A DNA stretch of 64,000 bases, from NCBI GenBank assembly GCA_965216395.1, contig OZ244156.1:1426001-1490000 (forward strand), in the 5' to 3' direction. The position numbers were made by a program, and so were the translations under genes. This DNA is from CAZBXD01 sp965216395 (GTDB taxonomy: Bacteria; Pseudomonadota; Alphaproteobacteria; Micavibrionales; SZUA-601). Shown here one piece after another: positions 44,076 through 52,303 of the stretch. The notes under the pieces were generated by a model that saw nothing but the letters and a program-made list of their open reading frames with translations, was not told where the DNA came from and made no database searches. Within the stretch, counting starts at the first letter, position 1, and each line of letters begins with the position of its first letter.

Positions 44076-44595
44076 AGATTTAGAGAAAAAAGGGTTGTTT
44101 AAAAACTTACCCTTCGAACCCGCCTTGGGCAGTGCGGTCATGGAAAAAGTGGTAACCTTAGAAGAAAAGTTAGGTTTAAAACCACAGCGCGGGACACGTA
44201 TCTTAAGTGCTTATAATGGAAATAAAGAAACCATCTGCCGTGATACAGTGATCAATAATTTGCAAATTATGACAGAATGGCAGAAAGAGACGGAAACGCG
44301 CGAAAATAAGCTCAAAAATATGTTCAGAAAACAAAAAGAAAAAGATCAAATTCTGAAAATTGTTGAAGATATAGATCAAGAACCCGATAACGCTACACTT
44401 TTTGAGCTGTATAAAACAAATTGGTGTAATATGAAAGCACAAGATCAGCTCACCTGTTTACTACTTTCAGAGACCGTTTATCAAATATTGACCGACTCAT
44501 CAGATGAAGTAAATTTAGAAAAATTAGTCGTAAAAGAGTATTTTAACGATATCAAAGCACGATCAGATGGCGCGTCTCTTTTCAACGCACCCTAA
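44044..44595 (+). CDS. Downstream frame of 43698 gene, helical domain
   Basis: An open frame of up to 183 codons that overlaps the previous gene by 32 nt in the +1 frame. It lacks an ATG and any ribosome site at its left end (TTG at 44044; first ATG at 44140). The product is predicted all-helical, with no named domain. These facts suggest it is the C-terminal part of the nucleotidyltransferase-like protein, separated by a one-base frameshift that may be natural decay, programmed shifting or a sequencing error. It overlaps the convergent SCO1-family gene by 14 nt. Confidence 0.5.
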   Translation: MILNVLGKIIKDLEKKGLFKNLPFEPALGSAVMEKVVTLEEKLGLKPQRGTRILSAYNGNKETICRDTVINNLQIMTEWQKETETRENKLKNMFRKQKEKDQILKIVEDIDQEPDNATLFELYKTNWCNMKAQDQLTCLLLSETVYQILTDSSDEVNLEKLVVKEYFNDIKARSDGASLFNAP

Positions 44596-45211
44596 CATAT
44601 TTCTTTAAAGCCGTGGCCATGTCTTTTGGGGGCGTGTTATGCGCAAAAACATCCAATAATTCACCCGATGGCGCCATTAAATAGGTGAAAGATGAATGAT
44701 TGATTGTATAATCATCGGGATTGGCATCCGCGGCTTCAAACAGTACTTTTTGCTCATACACGCGATACGCTTTGGTAGCGACGCTGATTTGTTTTTGCGT
44801 GCCACTTAAGCCGATCATTTTGGGATGAAAAAGAGACATATATTCTGCCATTTGATCTGGCGTATCGCGATCAGGATCAATCGTAATCATCAAGGGTTGA
44901 ATTTGCGCCACAAGATCAGCGGGCAAACTGTCCAACGCTTCCGTCATAATATTTAAATTTAACGGGCAAATATCAGGACAATGGGTAAAGCCAAAAAAGA
45001 GCAACAAATATTGCCCTGGCCAAGATTGATGGGTGACCGTTTTGCCATGATGATCAACCAATTCAAACGAGCCACCAATGGCCACACCTTCAACTTTTGG
45101 ATCATTATAAGAACGATCGGCGGGGAGGGGTTTTTCAAATTGCAACAAAGCCAGACTCACGCCCAAACCAATCCCTAAACTGAGCAAGGCCAAAACGATT
45201 AACCGTTTCAT
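44582..45211 (-). CDS. SCO1/SenC family copper-binding protein
   Basis: Thioredoxin-fold copper chaperone/redox protein of cytochrome oxidase assembly, 209 residues. One N-terminal membrane anchor (about 4-22) puts the domain in the periplasm. Copper ligands are Cys78 and Cys82 in HCPDICP and a downstream histidine near NHSSFTYLM. The start at 45211 has AAGGAAAG upstream; an ATG at 45235 is also in frame. No oxidase genes are in this window. Confidence 0.93.
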   Translation of the reverse strand: MKRLIVLALLSLGIGLGVSLALLQFEKPLPADRSYNDPKVEGVAIGGSFELVDHHGKTVTHQSWPGQYLLLFFGFTHCPDICPLNLNIMTEALDSLPADLVAQIQPLMITIDPDRDTPDQMAEYMSLFHPKMIGLSGTQKQISVATKAYRVYEQKVLFEAADANPDDYTINHSSFTYLMAPSGELLDVFAHNTPPKDMATALKKYVRVR

Positions 45212-45277
45212 CAATATCTTTCCTTTTCTTATCAAAATTCAGATTATATCTTATAGATTTTTATCCTTTTGTGAATG

Positions 45278-46225
45278 TTAAAACGAAAGTGACCAACCAA
45301 TTTTCGGGATTATCTTTTGACCCGTATCGGGCGATAGAAAGGCATCGCGCGCCGACCCGCCGCGTTTAACCACTTCGATTAATTGGACAACCGATTTGTC
45401 GCTATAAACAAAACAACTACTGCCTTTTGATAGCGCTGTTTGACCATCATCAACAGCAAATATCCCATGGGCAGCTTTGGCGATCAAAGCGCCGTTGTGG
45501 TCGTTATGAGAAATATTTACTTGAATGTTTTTATCAAGAGAAAGGGGCGCTTTACACGTCGCCTTAATATTGCCATAGCCATCAATATAGACAATTTTAT
45601 TCTCAGGAATATCAGGAATAATAGCTTGCCAATCCTCTATAATTGTCAGCAAAGTATTAAATTGATCCGATAAGGGCGTGTCATCACCCTTTAATATTTG
45701 CGCTACAACCAGCGGGTAAATATAAGCCGAGCGAAACTGCCCCAAAGCATGCAACGCCAAATCTGAATAATCACCAGAATTAAGCACAGCAATATCGGCC
45801 AAATTATCGGGAATATTAACATGATAAAATTGATCAATGTCTTTTTTAATAAAAGACAGGGAAAAACCACTATTCACCGCAAAGACCAATCGCCCGTTTT
45901 TTAATTTGACGAAACAAAACCCTTCACCCTCATTGGTTTTTTTCGCCGCTCGGTTTTTTTGCCGTGGTGCGGTATTAACAAAAAAGATTTGGTTCTCCAA
46001 AGAATTGAGCGGGTTAAGCGCCCGCCGCCCTAAAATATATCCCGTTTCCAATGTGTTAAAAGCACCGACATTCACCTTATCATAAGCGATAGTTTTGAGA
46101 CCTTGTGTTGCCAAACTGCTATAAAGATTATCTTTGACCAAACCATGCGCATCATCATCATTATAATCGGCAATTGTGACAATATGGACAGAGGTTTTTT
46201 GTGTATTCTTACGTGTAAAATTCAT
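45278..46225 (-). CDS. SAM hydroxide adenosyltransferase (DUF62)-like protein
   Basis: 315 residues. The C-terminal VYIDGYGNIKAT, then QTALSKGSSCFVYSDKSVVQLIEVVKRGGSARDAF, resembles the V-x-x-I-D-x-F-G-N and S-S-x-x-x-E-x-x-x-x-G-S-A pattern of SAM hydroxide adenosyltransferases, which hydrolyse S-adenosylmethionine to adenosine and methionine. The N-terminal half has NTAPRQKNRA and an LVFAVNSG segment in the place of the family's DPGVG-x-x-R and PDNG, so catalytic residues look altered. Function is therefore tentative. Its 150-nt leader has mutually exclusive helices that could switch expression. Confidence 0.6.
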   Translation of the reverse strand: MNFTRKNTQKTSVHIVTIADYNDDDAHGLVKDNLYSSLATQGLKTIAYDKVNVGAFNTLETGYILGRRALNPLNSLENQIFFVNTAPRQKNRAAKKTNEGEGFCFVKLKNGRLVFAVNSGFSLSFIKKDIDQFYHVNIPDNLADIAVLNSGDYSDLALHALGQFRSAYIYPLVVAQILKGDDTPLSDQFNTLLTIIEDWQAIIPDIPENKIVYIDGYGNIKATCKAPLSLDKNIQVNISHNDHNGALIAKAAHGIFAVDDGQTALSKGSSCFVYSDKSVVQLIEVVKRGGSARDAFLSPDTGQKIIPKIGWSLSF

Positions 46226-46374
46226 AATCTGATTTCCTTTTTTGAATATTTTTTGCGTGGATACCTAAAAGTTTTTGGTAAAAACTTTTGGTTTTTATTT
46301 GAAAAAGCGACGAAAGGAAATCAGTTTATAATGTGATTAAGCACAAGAGATGCTTGCGTGCGACCTTTCGTCGC
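46226..46374 (-). ncRNA. Structured leader with alternative helices, riboswitch/attenuator candidate
   Basis: On the minus-strand transcript, the first bases GCGACGAAAGG (46374-46364) pair perfectly with CCTTTCGTCGC (46317-46307), and UUUUU follows, giving a terminator-like form. The overlapping CUGAUUUCCUUU (46324-46313) pairs perfectly with AAAGGAAAUCAG (46240-46229), which contains the ribosome site of the downstream gene. The two helices share the bases UUUCC and exclude each other. The 5' strand can also fold locally (GCGAC/GTCGC, 46374-46360). A third 10-bp hairpin lies between (46289-46267). It matches no riboswitch class I can name. The rest of this 350-nt gap (46409-46575) is AT-rich with nothing recognised. 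Confidence 0.55.
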
Positions 46375-46379
46375 CCCGC

Positions 46380-46408
46380 ATTATCATGGACATATTGAAT
46401 AATGTCTG
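46380..46408 (-). promoter_or_regulatory. Promoter for leader and 46225 gene
   Basis: Reading leftward, CAGACA at 46408-46403, 17 nt, GATAAT at 46385-46380. The predicted RNA start near 46373 falls at the first base of the structured leader. Confidence 0.5.
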
Positions 46409-46575
46409 ATGATTAAAACTGTTAGATGTCATATTTTATCTTTACGCGAAAAATAGCATTTGTGTCAATTGATTTTTTAGAAATAAATTTGATTATAACA
46501 ACCCAAAACTTAGTTTGAAAATAGAATAAAAATTCTATAGACTGATTAAAAAAACAACTTACTTTCAGAATAATT

Positions 46576-47343
46576 ATGAAAAATTTATGGTTCGGTATTA
46601 TTGGTAACATGGGTCCAGAAGCTGATATTCTTTTTCAGGATATTATCAGAAAAGAAACCATCAAATATGGCGCTAAAAAGGATCAAGATCATATAAATAT
46701 GATCGTTATAAAAAATTCTGATATTCCAGATAGGTCTGAAGCAATCAACGAAGGTGGTTTGAGCCCGGTACCAGAGCTTTTAAAATCAATAAAAATGCTT
46801 GAAAAATTTAAAGTAAAATTTGCTGTTATGCCATGTAACACAGCTCACTATTATAAAGACACGTTACAAAAAGAAACTTCTATCATTCTCATGGATATGA
46901 TTGAGGCAACAATCAATCACATCAACCAAAAGAAACATAAAACTGTAGTTGGTGTTTTAATGACCAATGGCAGTTATAATTCAGGTATCTATGAGAAATA
47001 TCTAAAAAATAATAATGTCAATTACAAACGATTGGACATCATAGAACAAGAAAAATATGTTCACAGCGCAATATATGGTGAAAAAACCAACAAAAATTGT
47101 GAAACAGGGCAAAATATTAGAGAAAAAGATGGTATTAAATCAGGTATATATAAAAGAAATATTGAACGTTTATCAAAAGCCATAGACATATTTAAAGATA
47201 AAAATGTTGATACGATCATTTTAGGCTGTACAGAAATTTCAATTGTTGAAAATGATTTAAGCAAAAAACATCCAGACATCCATTTTATTAACCCAATGAA
47301 AATTATTGCCAAAAAAGTAGTATCTTTGCATATGGGTGTCTAG
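46576..47343 (+). CDS. Aspartate/glutamate racemase family protein
   Basis: 255 residues, two-domain racemase fold. The two catalytic cysteines are Cys87 in MPCNTAH and Cys218 in LGCTEIS, and GNMGPEA at the N-terminus is typical of the aspartate racemase group. It would interconvert L- and D-forms of an acidic amino acid without cofactor, supplying peptidoglycan or signalling D-amino acids. Its base composition is distinctly more AT-rich than its neighbours (many AAA, AAT and ATA codons), which may indicate acquisition from elsewhere. No good ribosome site is visible. Confidence 0.88.
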   Translation: MKNLWFGIIGNMGPEADILFQDIIRKETIKYGAKKDQDHINMIVIKNSDIPDRSEAINEGGLSPVPELLKSIKMLEKFKVKFAVMPCNTAHYYKDTLQKETSIILMDMIEATINHINQKKHKTVVGVLMTNGSYNSGIYEKYLKNNNVNYKRLDIIEQEKYVHSAIYGEKTNKNCETGQNIREKDGIKSGIYKRNIERLSKAIDIFKDKNVDTIILGCTEISIVENDLSKKHPDIHFINPMKIIAKKVVSLHMGV

Positions 47344-47349
47344 TAAAAT

Positions 47350-48474
47350 TCAAAACCCATAGTGTTTCGCCATTTGGATATAGGTTTGGGTAAAGTGTTT
47401 GATCTCTTCTTGCGTAGTGTTCCACCCAAAAGAACAACGTAGCGCGCCTTTGGCTTGCTCTTGTGTTGCCCCCATGGCCTGCAACACATGCGACGGTTTA
47501 ATCGATCCCGAAGAACAGGCCGCGCCTGAAGAAACCGCAATCCCCGCCAAGTCCAGCGCCATCAATTGTGTCTCGGCGCGTATACCTGGTAAACTTAGTT
47601 GAATTGTATTGGCCACCCGTGGCACCTTTTGGCCATAAATAATGACCGCGGGTACAGCTTTTTGGATGGCCTGTTCCGCATCTTCACGCCAGGCTTGCAT
47701 CGCTTGAAATTGCGGTAAATCCTGTACGGCTAATTCTGCTGCATAACCAAAACCGATCATAGCGGGCGCGTTTTCCGTGCCCGCGCGGCGCCCGCGTTCC
47801 TGCCCACCGCCATGGGTCATTTTAGCAAGCATTTTTTCTTTATCATGGTTATAAATCAGCGCCCCTACACCCATCGGCCCGCCTAATTTATGCGCCGAAA
47901 GGGACAGATAATCTATACCTAATTCTGTCATATCCAGTGACATCCGGCCGGCTGCCTGTACCGCGTCACTATGTACCCAACAAGACCCATGCGCTTTCGC
48001 CAATGCAACAATTTCTTGAATCGGTTGAATAACCCCTGTTTCGTTATTAACCATCATCACACTGATCAACGTGGGTTGCGGATCCGTTGCCAAAGCTTTT
48101 TGTAACCAATCTAAATCCAAAACCCCATCGGGTGTCACCGGGATTAATTCAATATTTTTGACCTCTTGAGCCACGTCATAAATACTGGGATGTTCAATGG
48201 CGCTGATTAAAATACGTGTGGCGGATGTACCATAAATCACTGTATTATTGGCTTCGGTTGCGCCGGATGTAAAGGTCACATTAATGGGCGGCGCGTTCAC
48301 CATGGCCGCGACCTGTTCCCGCGCGCGTTCCACATCTTTGCGCATAGCGCGCCCAAAACCATGGATGGAAGATGGATTACCCGTTTGTGAAAGCGCATGG
48401 GTCATCACCGCCCGCACGGATGGTTTGACCGGCGCAGTGGCATTATAATCAAGATAAATCGTTTCTTTTGACAT
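47350..48474 (-). CDS. Cysteine desulfurase family protein (NifS/IscS-like)
   Basis: PLP-dependent aminotransferase class V enzyme, 374 residues, that takes sulfur from cysteine for Fe-S clusters or thio-modifications. The PLP lysine is Lys196 in SAHKLGGP, the cofactor is stacked by His near AIEHPSI, and the persulfide cysteine is Cys320 in GAACSSGS. YLDYNATAPV starts the protein as usual. No iscU or other cluster gene is adjacent, so the sulfur acceptor is open. Its start codon overlaps the -35 box of the divergent orphan's promoter. Confidence 0.95.
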   Translation of the reverse strand: MSKETIYLDYNATAPVKPSVRAVMTHALSQTGNPSSIHGFGRAMRKDVERAREQVAAMVNAPPINVTFTSGATEANNTVIYGTSATRILISAIEHPSIYDVAQEVKNIELIPVTPDGVLDLDWLQKALATDPQPTLISVMMVNNETGVIQPIQEIVALAKAHGSCWVHSDAVQAAGRMSLDMTELGIDYLSLSAHKLGGPMGVGALIYNHDKEKMLAKMTHGGGQERGRRAGTENAPAMIGFGYAAELAVQDLPQFQAMQAWREDAEQAIQKAVPAVIIYGQKVPRVANTIQLSLPGIRAETQLMALDLAGIAVSSGAACSSGSIKPSHVLQAMGATQEQAKGALRCSFGWNTTQEEIKHFTQTYIQMAKHYGF

Positions 48475-48495
48475 ATTTATAATAATCGTTACACT
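48468..48495 (+). promoter_or_regulatory. TTGACATA promoter for 48526 gene
   Basis: TTGACA (48468-48473), 16 nt, TACACT (48490-48495). It overlaps the start of the divergent cysteine desulfurase gene. Confidence 0.6.
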
Positions 48496-48525
48496 GTCTT
48501 TTCTAACTTAAAGAGAAACTATAAC

Positions 48526-49137
48526 ATGACAGATAGATTTTTCGAAGAAAACAAATATGATATCGCGCGACACACTATTCGTAAAATTGTGCATGAAAAA
48601 ATATTGGAAATAATAATCGAAGATGCTGAAGAGAAGTACAAGATTATACCTAATGAAGAAAATAAATTTCTGCTATGCTTTGTCAAAGATATAGTAAGCA
48701 ATTATATAGCTATCAATGAAGAATTAAACTCTCCCGAAAGAAAAATGATTGAAGATAAAAATGGTGATTTAGATGTGATGTTGTCTCAATTTGGACTTAC
48801 TACTGATTGCGATAAAAAATCAAATAAAACGGAAGATTTTAATTATGGTTTTTCCAACAATTTTTTTATAGAAAAATTATATGGTGTAGAAGAATATTAT
48901 GAAGATAGAAATCAGCCTGAAATTGATAAAAAATATGATTTTTATACTGATAATTTAGTCAAAAAATATGGTGAAAATGCAATATATATCGATGCCATTA
49001 TTTGTGCTGAAAACTGTCTCCATAATTCACAAACCATAAATGAAAAAGAAATAACTATTTTAAACCAAGCCAAAGAAGTTTTAACGGCAGAGTTCGGCCA
49101 AGCAGATCCGTCGGATTTTCCTGATTACGTGCTTTAA
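48526..49137 (+). CDS. Hypothetical protein
   Basis: 203 residues, acidic, predicted mostly helical and soluble, with no signal peptide and no recognised motif. AAAGAGAAAC stands upstream as a weak ribosome site. The gene is clearly AT-rich and has its own TTGACATA promoter like the other orphans. It overlaps the convergent 2OG-Fe(II) oxygenase gene by 4 nt at its end. Confidence 0.68.
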   Translation: MTDRFFEENKYDIARHTIRKIVHEKILEIIIEDAEEKYKIIPNEENKFLLCFVKDIVSNYIAINEELNSPERKMIEDKNGDLDVMLSQFGLTTDCDKKSNKTEDFNYGFSNNFFIEKLYGVEEYYEDRNQPEIDKKYDFYTDNLVKKYGENAIYIDAIICAENCLHNSQTINEKEITILNQAKEVLTAEFGQADPSDFPDYVL

Positions 49138-50276
49138 TGAATAATGGCTTTTTGAGCAAAATATTTTTTAAGAAAAACATGCGGATGTTCACCTTTGACA
49201 CAAATCTGACGCATGGAGTCAAATTCATCGGGCGCCTGAACATATTCCTTTATCGTAATATTTTTTCCATTTTCAAACAAATTATCCCCATCGCGTAACG
49301 CGACGGTTTCAGGCAGAGCTGTCATTAGAATATCAGGATTCGCATGTAAGAAAAAGGGTTCTGCATAGCGTGGCTTTTTCAGCAAATCATCATCACCATT
49401 CGATAAATCAGATATTTTCACAACACGATGAATAGTCGATGGAAAAAAGCCGTTACTTAAGGCTGTTAATGTGTGACCGGCATGAATAACGATATCATCG
49501 GGGGAATAAGGAATTTCAAGATATTGCTCGGCGGGAATTTTTTCCAAATCAGATTTTGGGCCAAACGAAACCGCGGTCGGTTGACAGACAGCCAATTGTA
49601 AACCACGCACTTCTGATAATGGAATAGCGGTTAATAAACCACTATCGCCATGCGCTTTGGCACGATATTTTTTATCAGATATTGTTTTTTTATATGATAT
49701 ATGACCAAAATCATCCAGTTCTTGAATTATTTCAGGCGGGTAATAAAGATAGCGTCCAATATGATTACCCTTTTGGATTTTATCAGTAAACGCCCCCTTG
49801 CGAATGCCCAAACCCTCTTCAAAAATGGTCAATAATTGAGTGCATACCTCAACGCCATGATCATAGTTTTTCGTTACAATATTTTTGAAATACCTAAATT
49901 CAGTATTTAACTTCTTCGCTTGATTTTCTGAATAAGAACTAAGGTTTTCAAGCGTACGATCCTCTGAGTTTTTTAGCGCTTCACGCACGTGACGTCCCAA
50001 ATGGAAATACCATTTTGTATCGGTTTTCTTCGGGATATGAAATCCCTCATTATCGTTATCTTCTATCGATAAGCTTTTAAGCGTTTCTAAGTTATTTTTG
50101 AAGAATTGCTCCCGCGCTTCTTGAACGTTTGGACGAAATTGAGATATGGGAGAGTTTCGAAGAACAATAAAACCATTATCTTTAAACATCGCCAAAACGT
50201 TTTGAGTAAATTTCTGACGATCTTTATTTAAATCACCCCAATCGACAACCGAAAATTTATTCATATTCACCGCCAT
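49134..50276 (-). CDS. 2OG-Fe(II) oxygenase (isopenicillin-N-synthase-like)
   Basis: 380 residues. N-terminal VLAMFKDNGFIVLRN is the DIOX-N-like start of isopenicillin-N-synthase-type oxygenases. The iron triad is His and Asp in AHGDSGLLTAI and the distal His in STIHRVV, followed by RYAEPFFLHANPD, where the arginine binds 2-oxoglutarate. It would hydroxylate or desaturate a small substrate with oxygen, and the substrate is unknown. AGGAGG precedes the ATG at 50276 by seven bases; the preceding GTG at 50279 is also possible. No biosynthetic cluster partners are obvious. Confidence 0.9.
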   Translation of the reverse strand: MAVNMNKFSVVDWGDLNKDRQKFTQNVLAMFKDNGFIVLRNSPISQFRPNVQEAREQFFKNNLETLKSLSIEDNDNEGFHIPKKTDTKWYFHLGRHVREALKNSEDRTLENLSSYSENQAKKLNTEFRYFKNIVTKNYDHGVEVCTQLLTIFEEGLGIRKGAFTDKIQKGNHIGRYLYYPPEIIQELDDFGHISYKKTISDKKYRAKAHGDSGLLTAIPLSEVRGLQLAVCQPTAVSFGPKSDLEKIPAEQYLEIPYSPDDIVIHAGHTLTALSNGFFPSTIHRVVKISDLSNGDDDLLKKPRYAEPFFLHANPDILMTALPETVALRDGDNLFENGKNITIKEYVQAPDEFDSMRQICVKGEHPHVFLKKYFAQKAIIH

Positions 50277-50342
50277 CACAAATCCTCCTGTTTATTTAAC
50301 GTAAAAAATAAACAGTTTCTTGTCAATGGGATAAACAAATAT

Positions 50343-50945
50343 TTAAAAGCGATTTTTGATCACAACCTGTTCAAGCGGGAGCAAATCGGGGCGTGGCTTC
50401 GGCTCTTGGGCTTTTTTGCCAATGGCAACGAACATACCAATCACATGGTCATCAGGGAGATTGATCATTTTGGCCACTTTATCGCCATCAAAACCAATCA
50501 TCGGACAACTGTCATACCCCATTTCAACCGCGGCCAACATTAAGGTTTGCGCCGCAATCCCGACCGAACGCATGGCTTCGTCACGTTGCATCCATTCGCG
50601 ACCCTTGTAGAAATTTTCAATCGCGGGGAGGAGAAAATCTTTCGCTTGATCTGTGGCGCTGGCCCAATAACGTTCGGGATCTTTGGCCCATGACTTTACA
50701 TCTGCACAAAGAATAACAAGCATGGAACAATCACTGACCTGGGATTGATCCCATGCCACGGCGCGCAATTGATTTTTTAAATCTTGATCTTCCACGACAA
50801 CAAAACGCCAATTTTGAATATTAAAGGATGTTGGCGAAAGTTGCGCCAATTCTAACAATTTTTGCTTTTCTGCCTCTGTCATAACATGTTTGGCGTCAAA
50901 TGATTTAACGGCGCGACGGTGTTTGATCGCTTGTGCAGTCTGCAT
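50343..50945 (-). CDS. Nitroreductase family protein
   Basis: FMN-dependent oxidoreductase, 200 residues. KHRRAVKSFD near the start and SPTSFNIQNWRFVVVED are the flavin-binding landmarks, and IGMFVAIGKK is in the C-terminal part. Enzymes of this type reduce nitro compounds, quinones or enones with NAD(P)H; the role here is undefined. AAAGGAT upstream supports 50945 as the start rather than 50981. Confidence 0.94.
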   Translation of the reverse strand: MQTAQAIKHRRAVKSFDAKHVMTEAEKQKLLELAQLSPTSFNIQNWRFVVVEDQDLKNQLRAVAWDQSQVSDCSMLVILCADVKSWAKDPERYWASATDQAKDFLLPAIENFYKGREWMQRDEAMRSVGIAAQTLMLAAVEMGYDSCPMIGFDGDKVAKMINLPDDHVIGMFVAIGKKAQEPKPRPDLLPLEQVVIKNRF

Positions 50946-51087
50946 GATTTTATCCTTTGTTCTACTGAATGTAACAGGCACAGACTATCACAATTTTAAA
51001 GGGCGATGCCAGCCTTATTTGTTAAGAATTTAGATTTCGATATATTCATATAACATACTGATTTATATCCATAAATCAAAAAAACTC

Positions 51088-51117
51088 TTGACGAAATGGT
51101 TAATAAAAGACTATAAA
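51088..51117 (+). promoter_or_regulatory. Promoter for hydrolase gene at 51269
   Basis: TTGACG (51088-51093), 18 nt, TATAAA (51112-51117). The predicted start is at about 51124, at the foot of a long hairpin. Confidence 0.55.
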
Positions 51118-51120
51118 TAA

Positions 51121-51195
51121 GATGCTTTTGGGCGATAAAGTTATATCATTTTTAATAAGTAAAAAAATCATTTATCGTTATTTGCTAAAAGCATC
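51121..51195 (+). ncRNA. Long leader hairpin before hydrolase gene
   Basis: GATGCTTTT (51121-51129) pairs with AAAAGCATC (51187-51195), extended by two more pairs. CGATAAA (51133-51139) pairs with TTTATCG (51171-51177). The transcript should begin at or inside this 75-nt stem. No T-run follows, so it is more likely a 5' stabiliser or regulatory leader than a terminator. The rest of the 323-nt gap (50946-51268) is AT-rich without other features. Confidence 0.5.
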
Positions 51196-51268
51196 AAAAA
51201 ATAAAATAACCTCTTTTCTTATGCACCGTTCTGGTGAATTGAAAAGCAAAAAAAAGGATTCATGACAT

Positions 51269-51931
51269 ATGCCAGAAATTATTTTTAACGGAACTGCCGG
51301 TCGTCTTCAAGGTCGTTATAGTCCCAGTAAAATACCCAACGCTCCTCTGGCTTTATTGATGTCTCCCCACCCGCAACATGGCGGAACATATAACAATAAA
51401 ATCGTTCATATTCTCCAAGATGCATTTCGCCAAAATGGTTTTGCAACATTGCGTTTTAACTATCGTGGCGTGGGCCGTAGCCAAGGTTCTTATGATGATG
51501 GTGTGGGCGAATTGGCTGATGCGGCATCCGCACTTGATTGGATGCAAGCGATGCATAAAAATCCATCTGCGCTTTGGGTGGGTGGATTTTCTTTCGGTTC
51601 AATGATCGCCATGCAACTTTTAATGCGCCGTCCGGAAATGTCTGGTTTTATTTCGATTGCGCCACAGGCGAATTTATATGATTACTCTTTTCTAGCGCCT
51701 TGTCCGGTGGGTGGTCTGGTTGTTCATGCCGAAAATGACACAATTGTGACCCAAGAAAGTGTTGATGGTTTGGTGGAACGGATTCGCGAACAACGCGGCC
51801 ATGATGCAATTGATTACCGTCTTATCCCTGGGGCTAATCATTTCTTCCATGGATGCGAAGACGCTTTGGCCAATGAAATCACAAACTACATCGCCGATAC
51901 ACAAAATTTCCGTCGTATGGCGGCTGAATAA
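51269..51931 (+). CDS. Alpha/beta hydrolase
   Basis: 220 residues of a compact alpha/beta-hydrolase resembling the DUF-type hydrolases of Alphaproteobacteria with HPHPQHGG near the N-terminus. The triad reads Ser108 in GFSFGS, Asp157 in AENDTIV and His191 in GANHFFHG. It is probably an esterase or thioesterase with an unknown substrate. AAAGGAT lies eleven bases before the ATG. A structured 5' leader of about 145 nt precedes it, and a small Arg-rich gene follows. Confidence 0.92.
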   Translation: MPEIIFNGTAGRLQGRYSPSKIPNAPLALLMSPHPQHGGTYNNKIVHILQDAFRQNGFATLRFNYRGVGRSQGSYDDGVGELADAASALDWMQAMHKNPSALWVGGFSFGSMIAMQLLMRRPEMSGFISIAPQANLYDYSFLAPCPVGGLVVHAENDTIVTQESVDGLVERIREQRGHDAIDYRLIPGANHFFHGCEDALANEITNYIADTQNFRRMAAE

Positions 51932-51966
51932 TAACAATCCTTAAAAGAAAAAAGGAGATTATACCC

Positions 51967-52182
51967 ATGGTTCATTCAACAGATATAACAACCGATTTCT
52001 GTCAATTACCCAGCAATGATTGTGATCATGCCCGTATCGGTAATATTTCTGTACAAAGCCTGAAAAAAACCGCGCGGCGTTTTAAAATTCGTAATATTCG
52101 TGTTCGTAAATCAGATGATGTACTTTATACAAAACCTTTTCGTTCTAATAATAATGTGCCCATGGGTCATCGCATCTATTAA
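51967..52182 (+). CDS. 71-residue basic hypothetical protein
   Basis: Small product rich in Arg and Asn with two cysteines (CQLPSNDC) near the N-terminus. The second half (KTARRFKIRNIRVRK) is strongly positive and might bind nucleic acid. AAGGAG at the right distance and the strong terminator just after the stop show that it is a real gene, probably co-transcribed with the hydrolase 35 nt upstream. Function unknown. Confidence 0.68.
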   Translation: MVHSTDITTDFCQLPSNDCDHARIGNISVQSLKKTARRFKIRNIRVRKSDDVLYTKPFRSNNNVPMGHRIY

Positions 52183-52202
52183 AAGATTAAGATCGTAACG
52201 TA

Positions 52203-52232
52203 AAACCGCCTAAATTTAAGGCGGTTTTTTTA
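52203..52232 (+). terminator. Intrinsic terminator
   Basis: Perfect 9-bp stem AAACCGCCT/AGGCGGTTT with a 7-nt loop and a T-run. Confidence 0.9.
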
Positions 52233-52246
52233 TGCTTAAAAAAATA

Positions 52247-52274
52247 TTGACATAAAATTATTTTTCTTTATATT
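52247..52274 (+). promoter_or_regulatory. TTGACATA promoter for 52304 gene
   Basis: TTGACA (52247-52252), 16 nt, TATATT (52269-52274). AGGAGG follows before the ATG, so this member is not leaderless. Confidence 0.68.
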
Positions 52275-52303
52275 TTTATACATAATCATATAGGAGGCAA
52301 AAA

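Noticed and set aside
46226..46374. Known SAM-I, SAM-II or SAM/SAH riboswitch
   Set aside because: None of the conserved core sequences of these classes that I know could be found in the leader, although the helices are clear.
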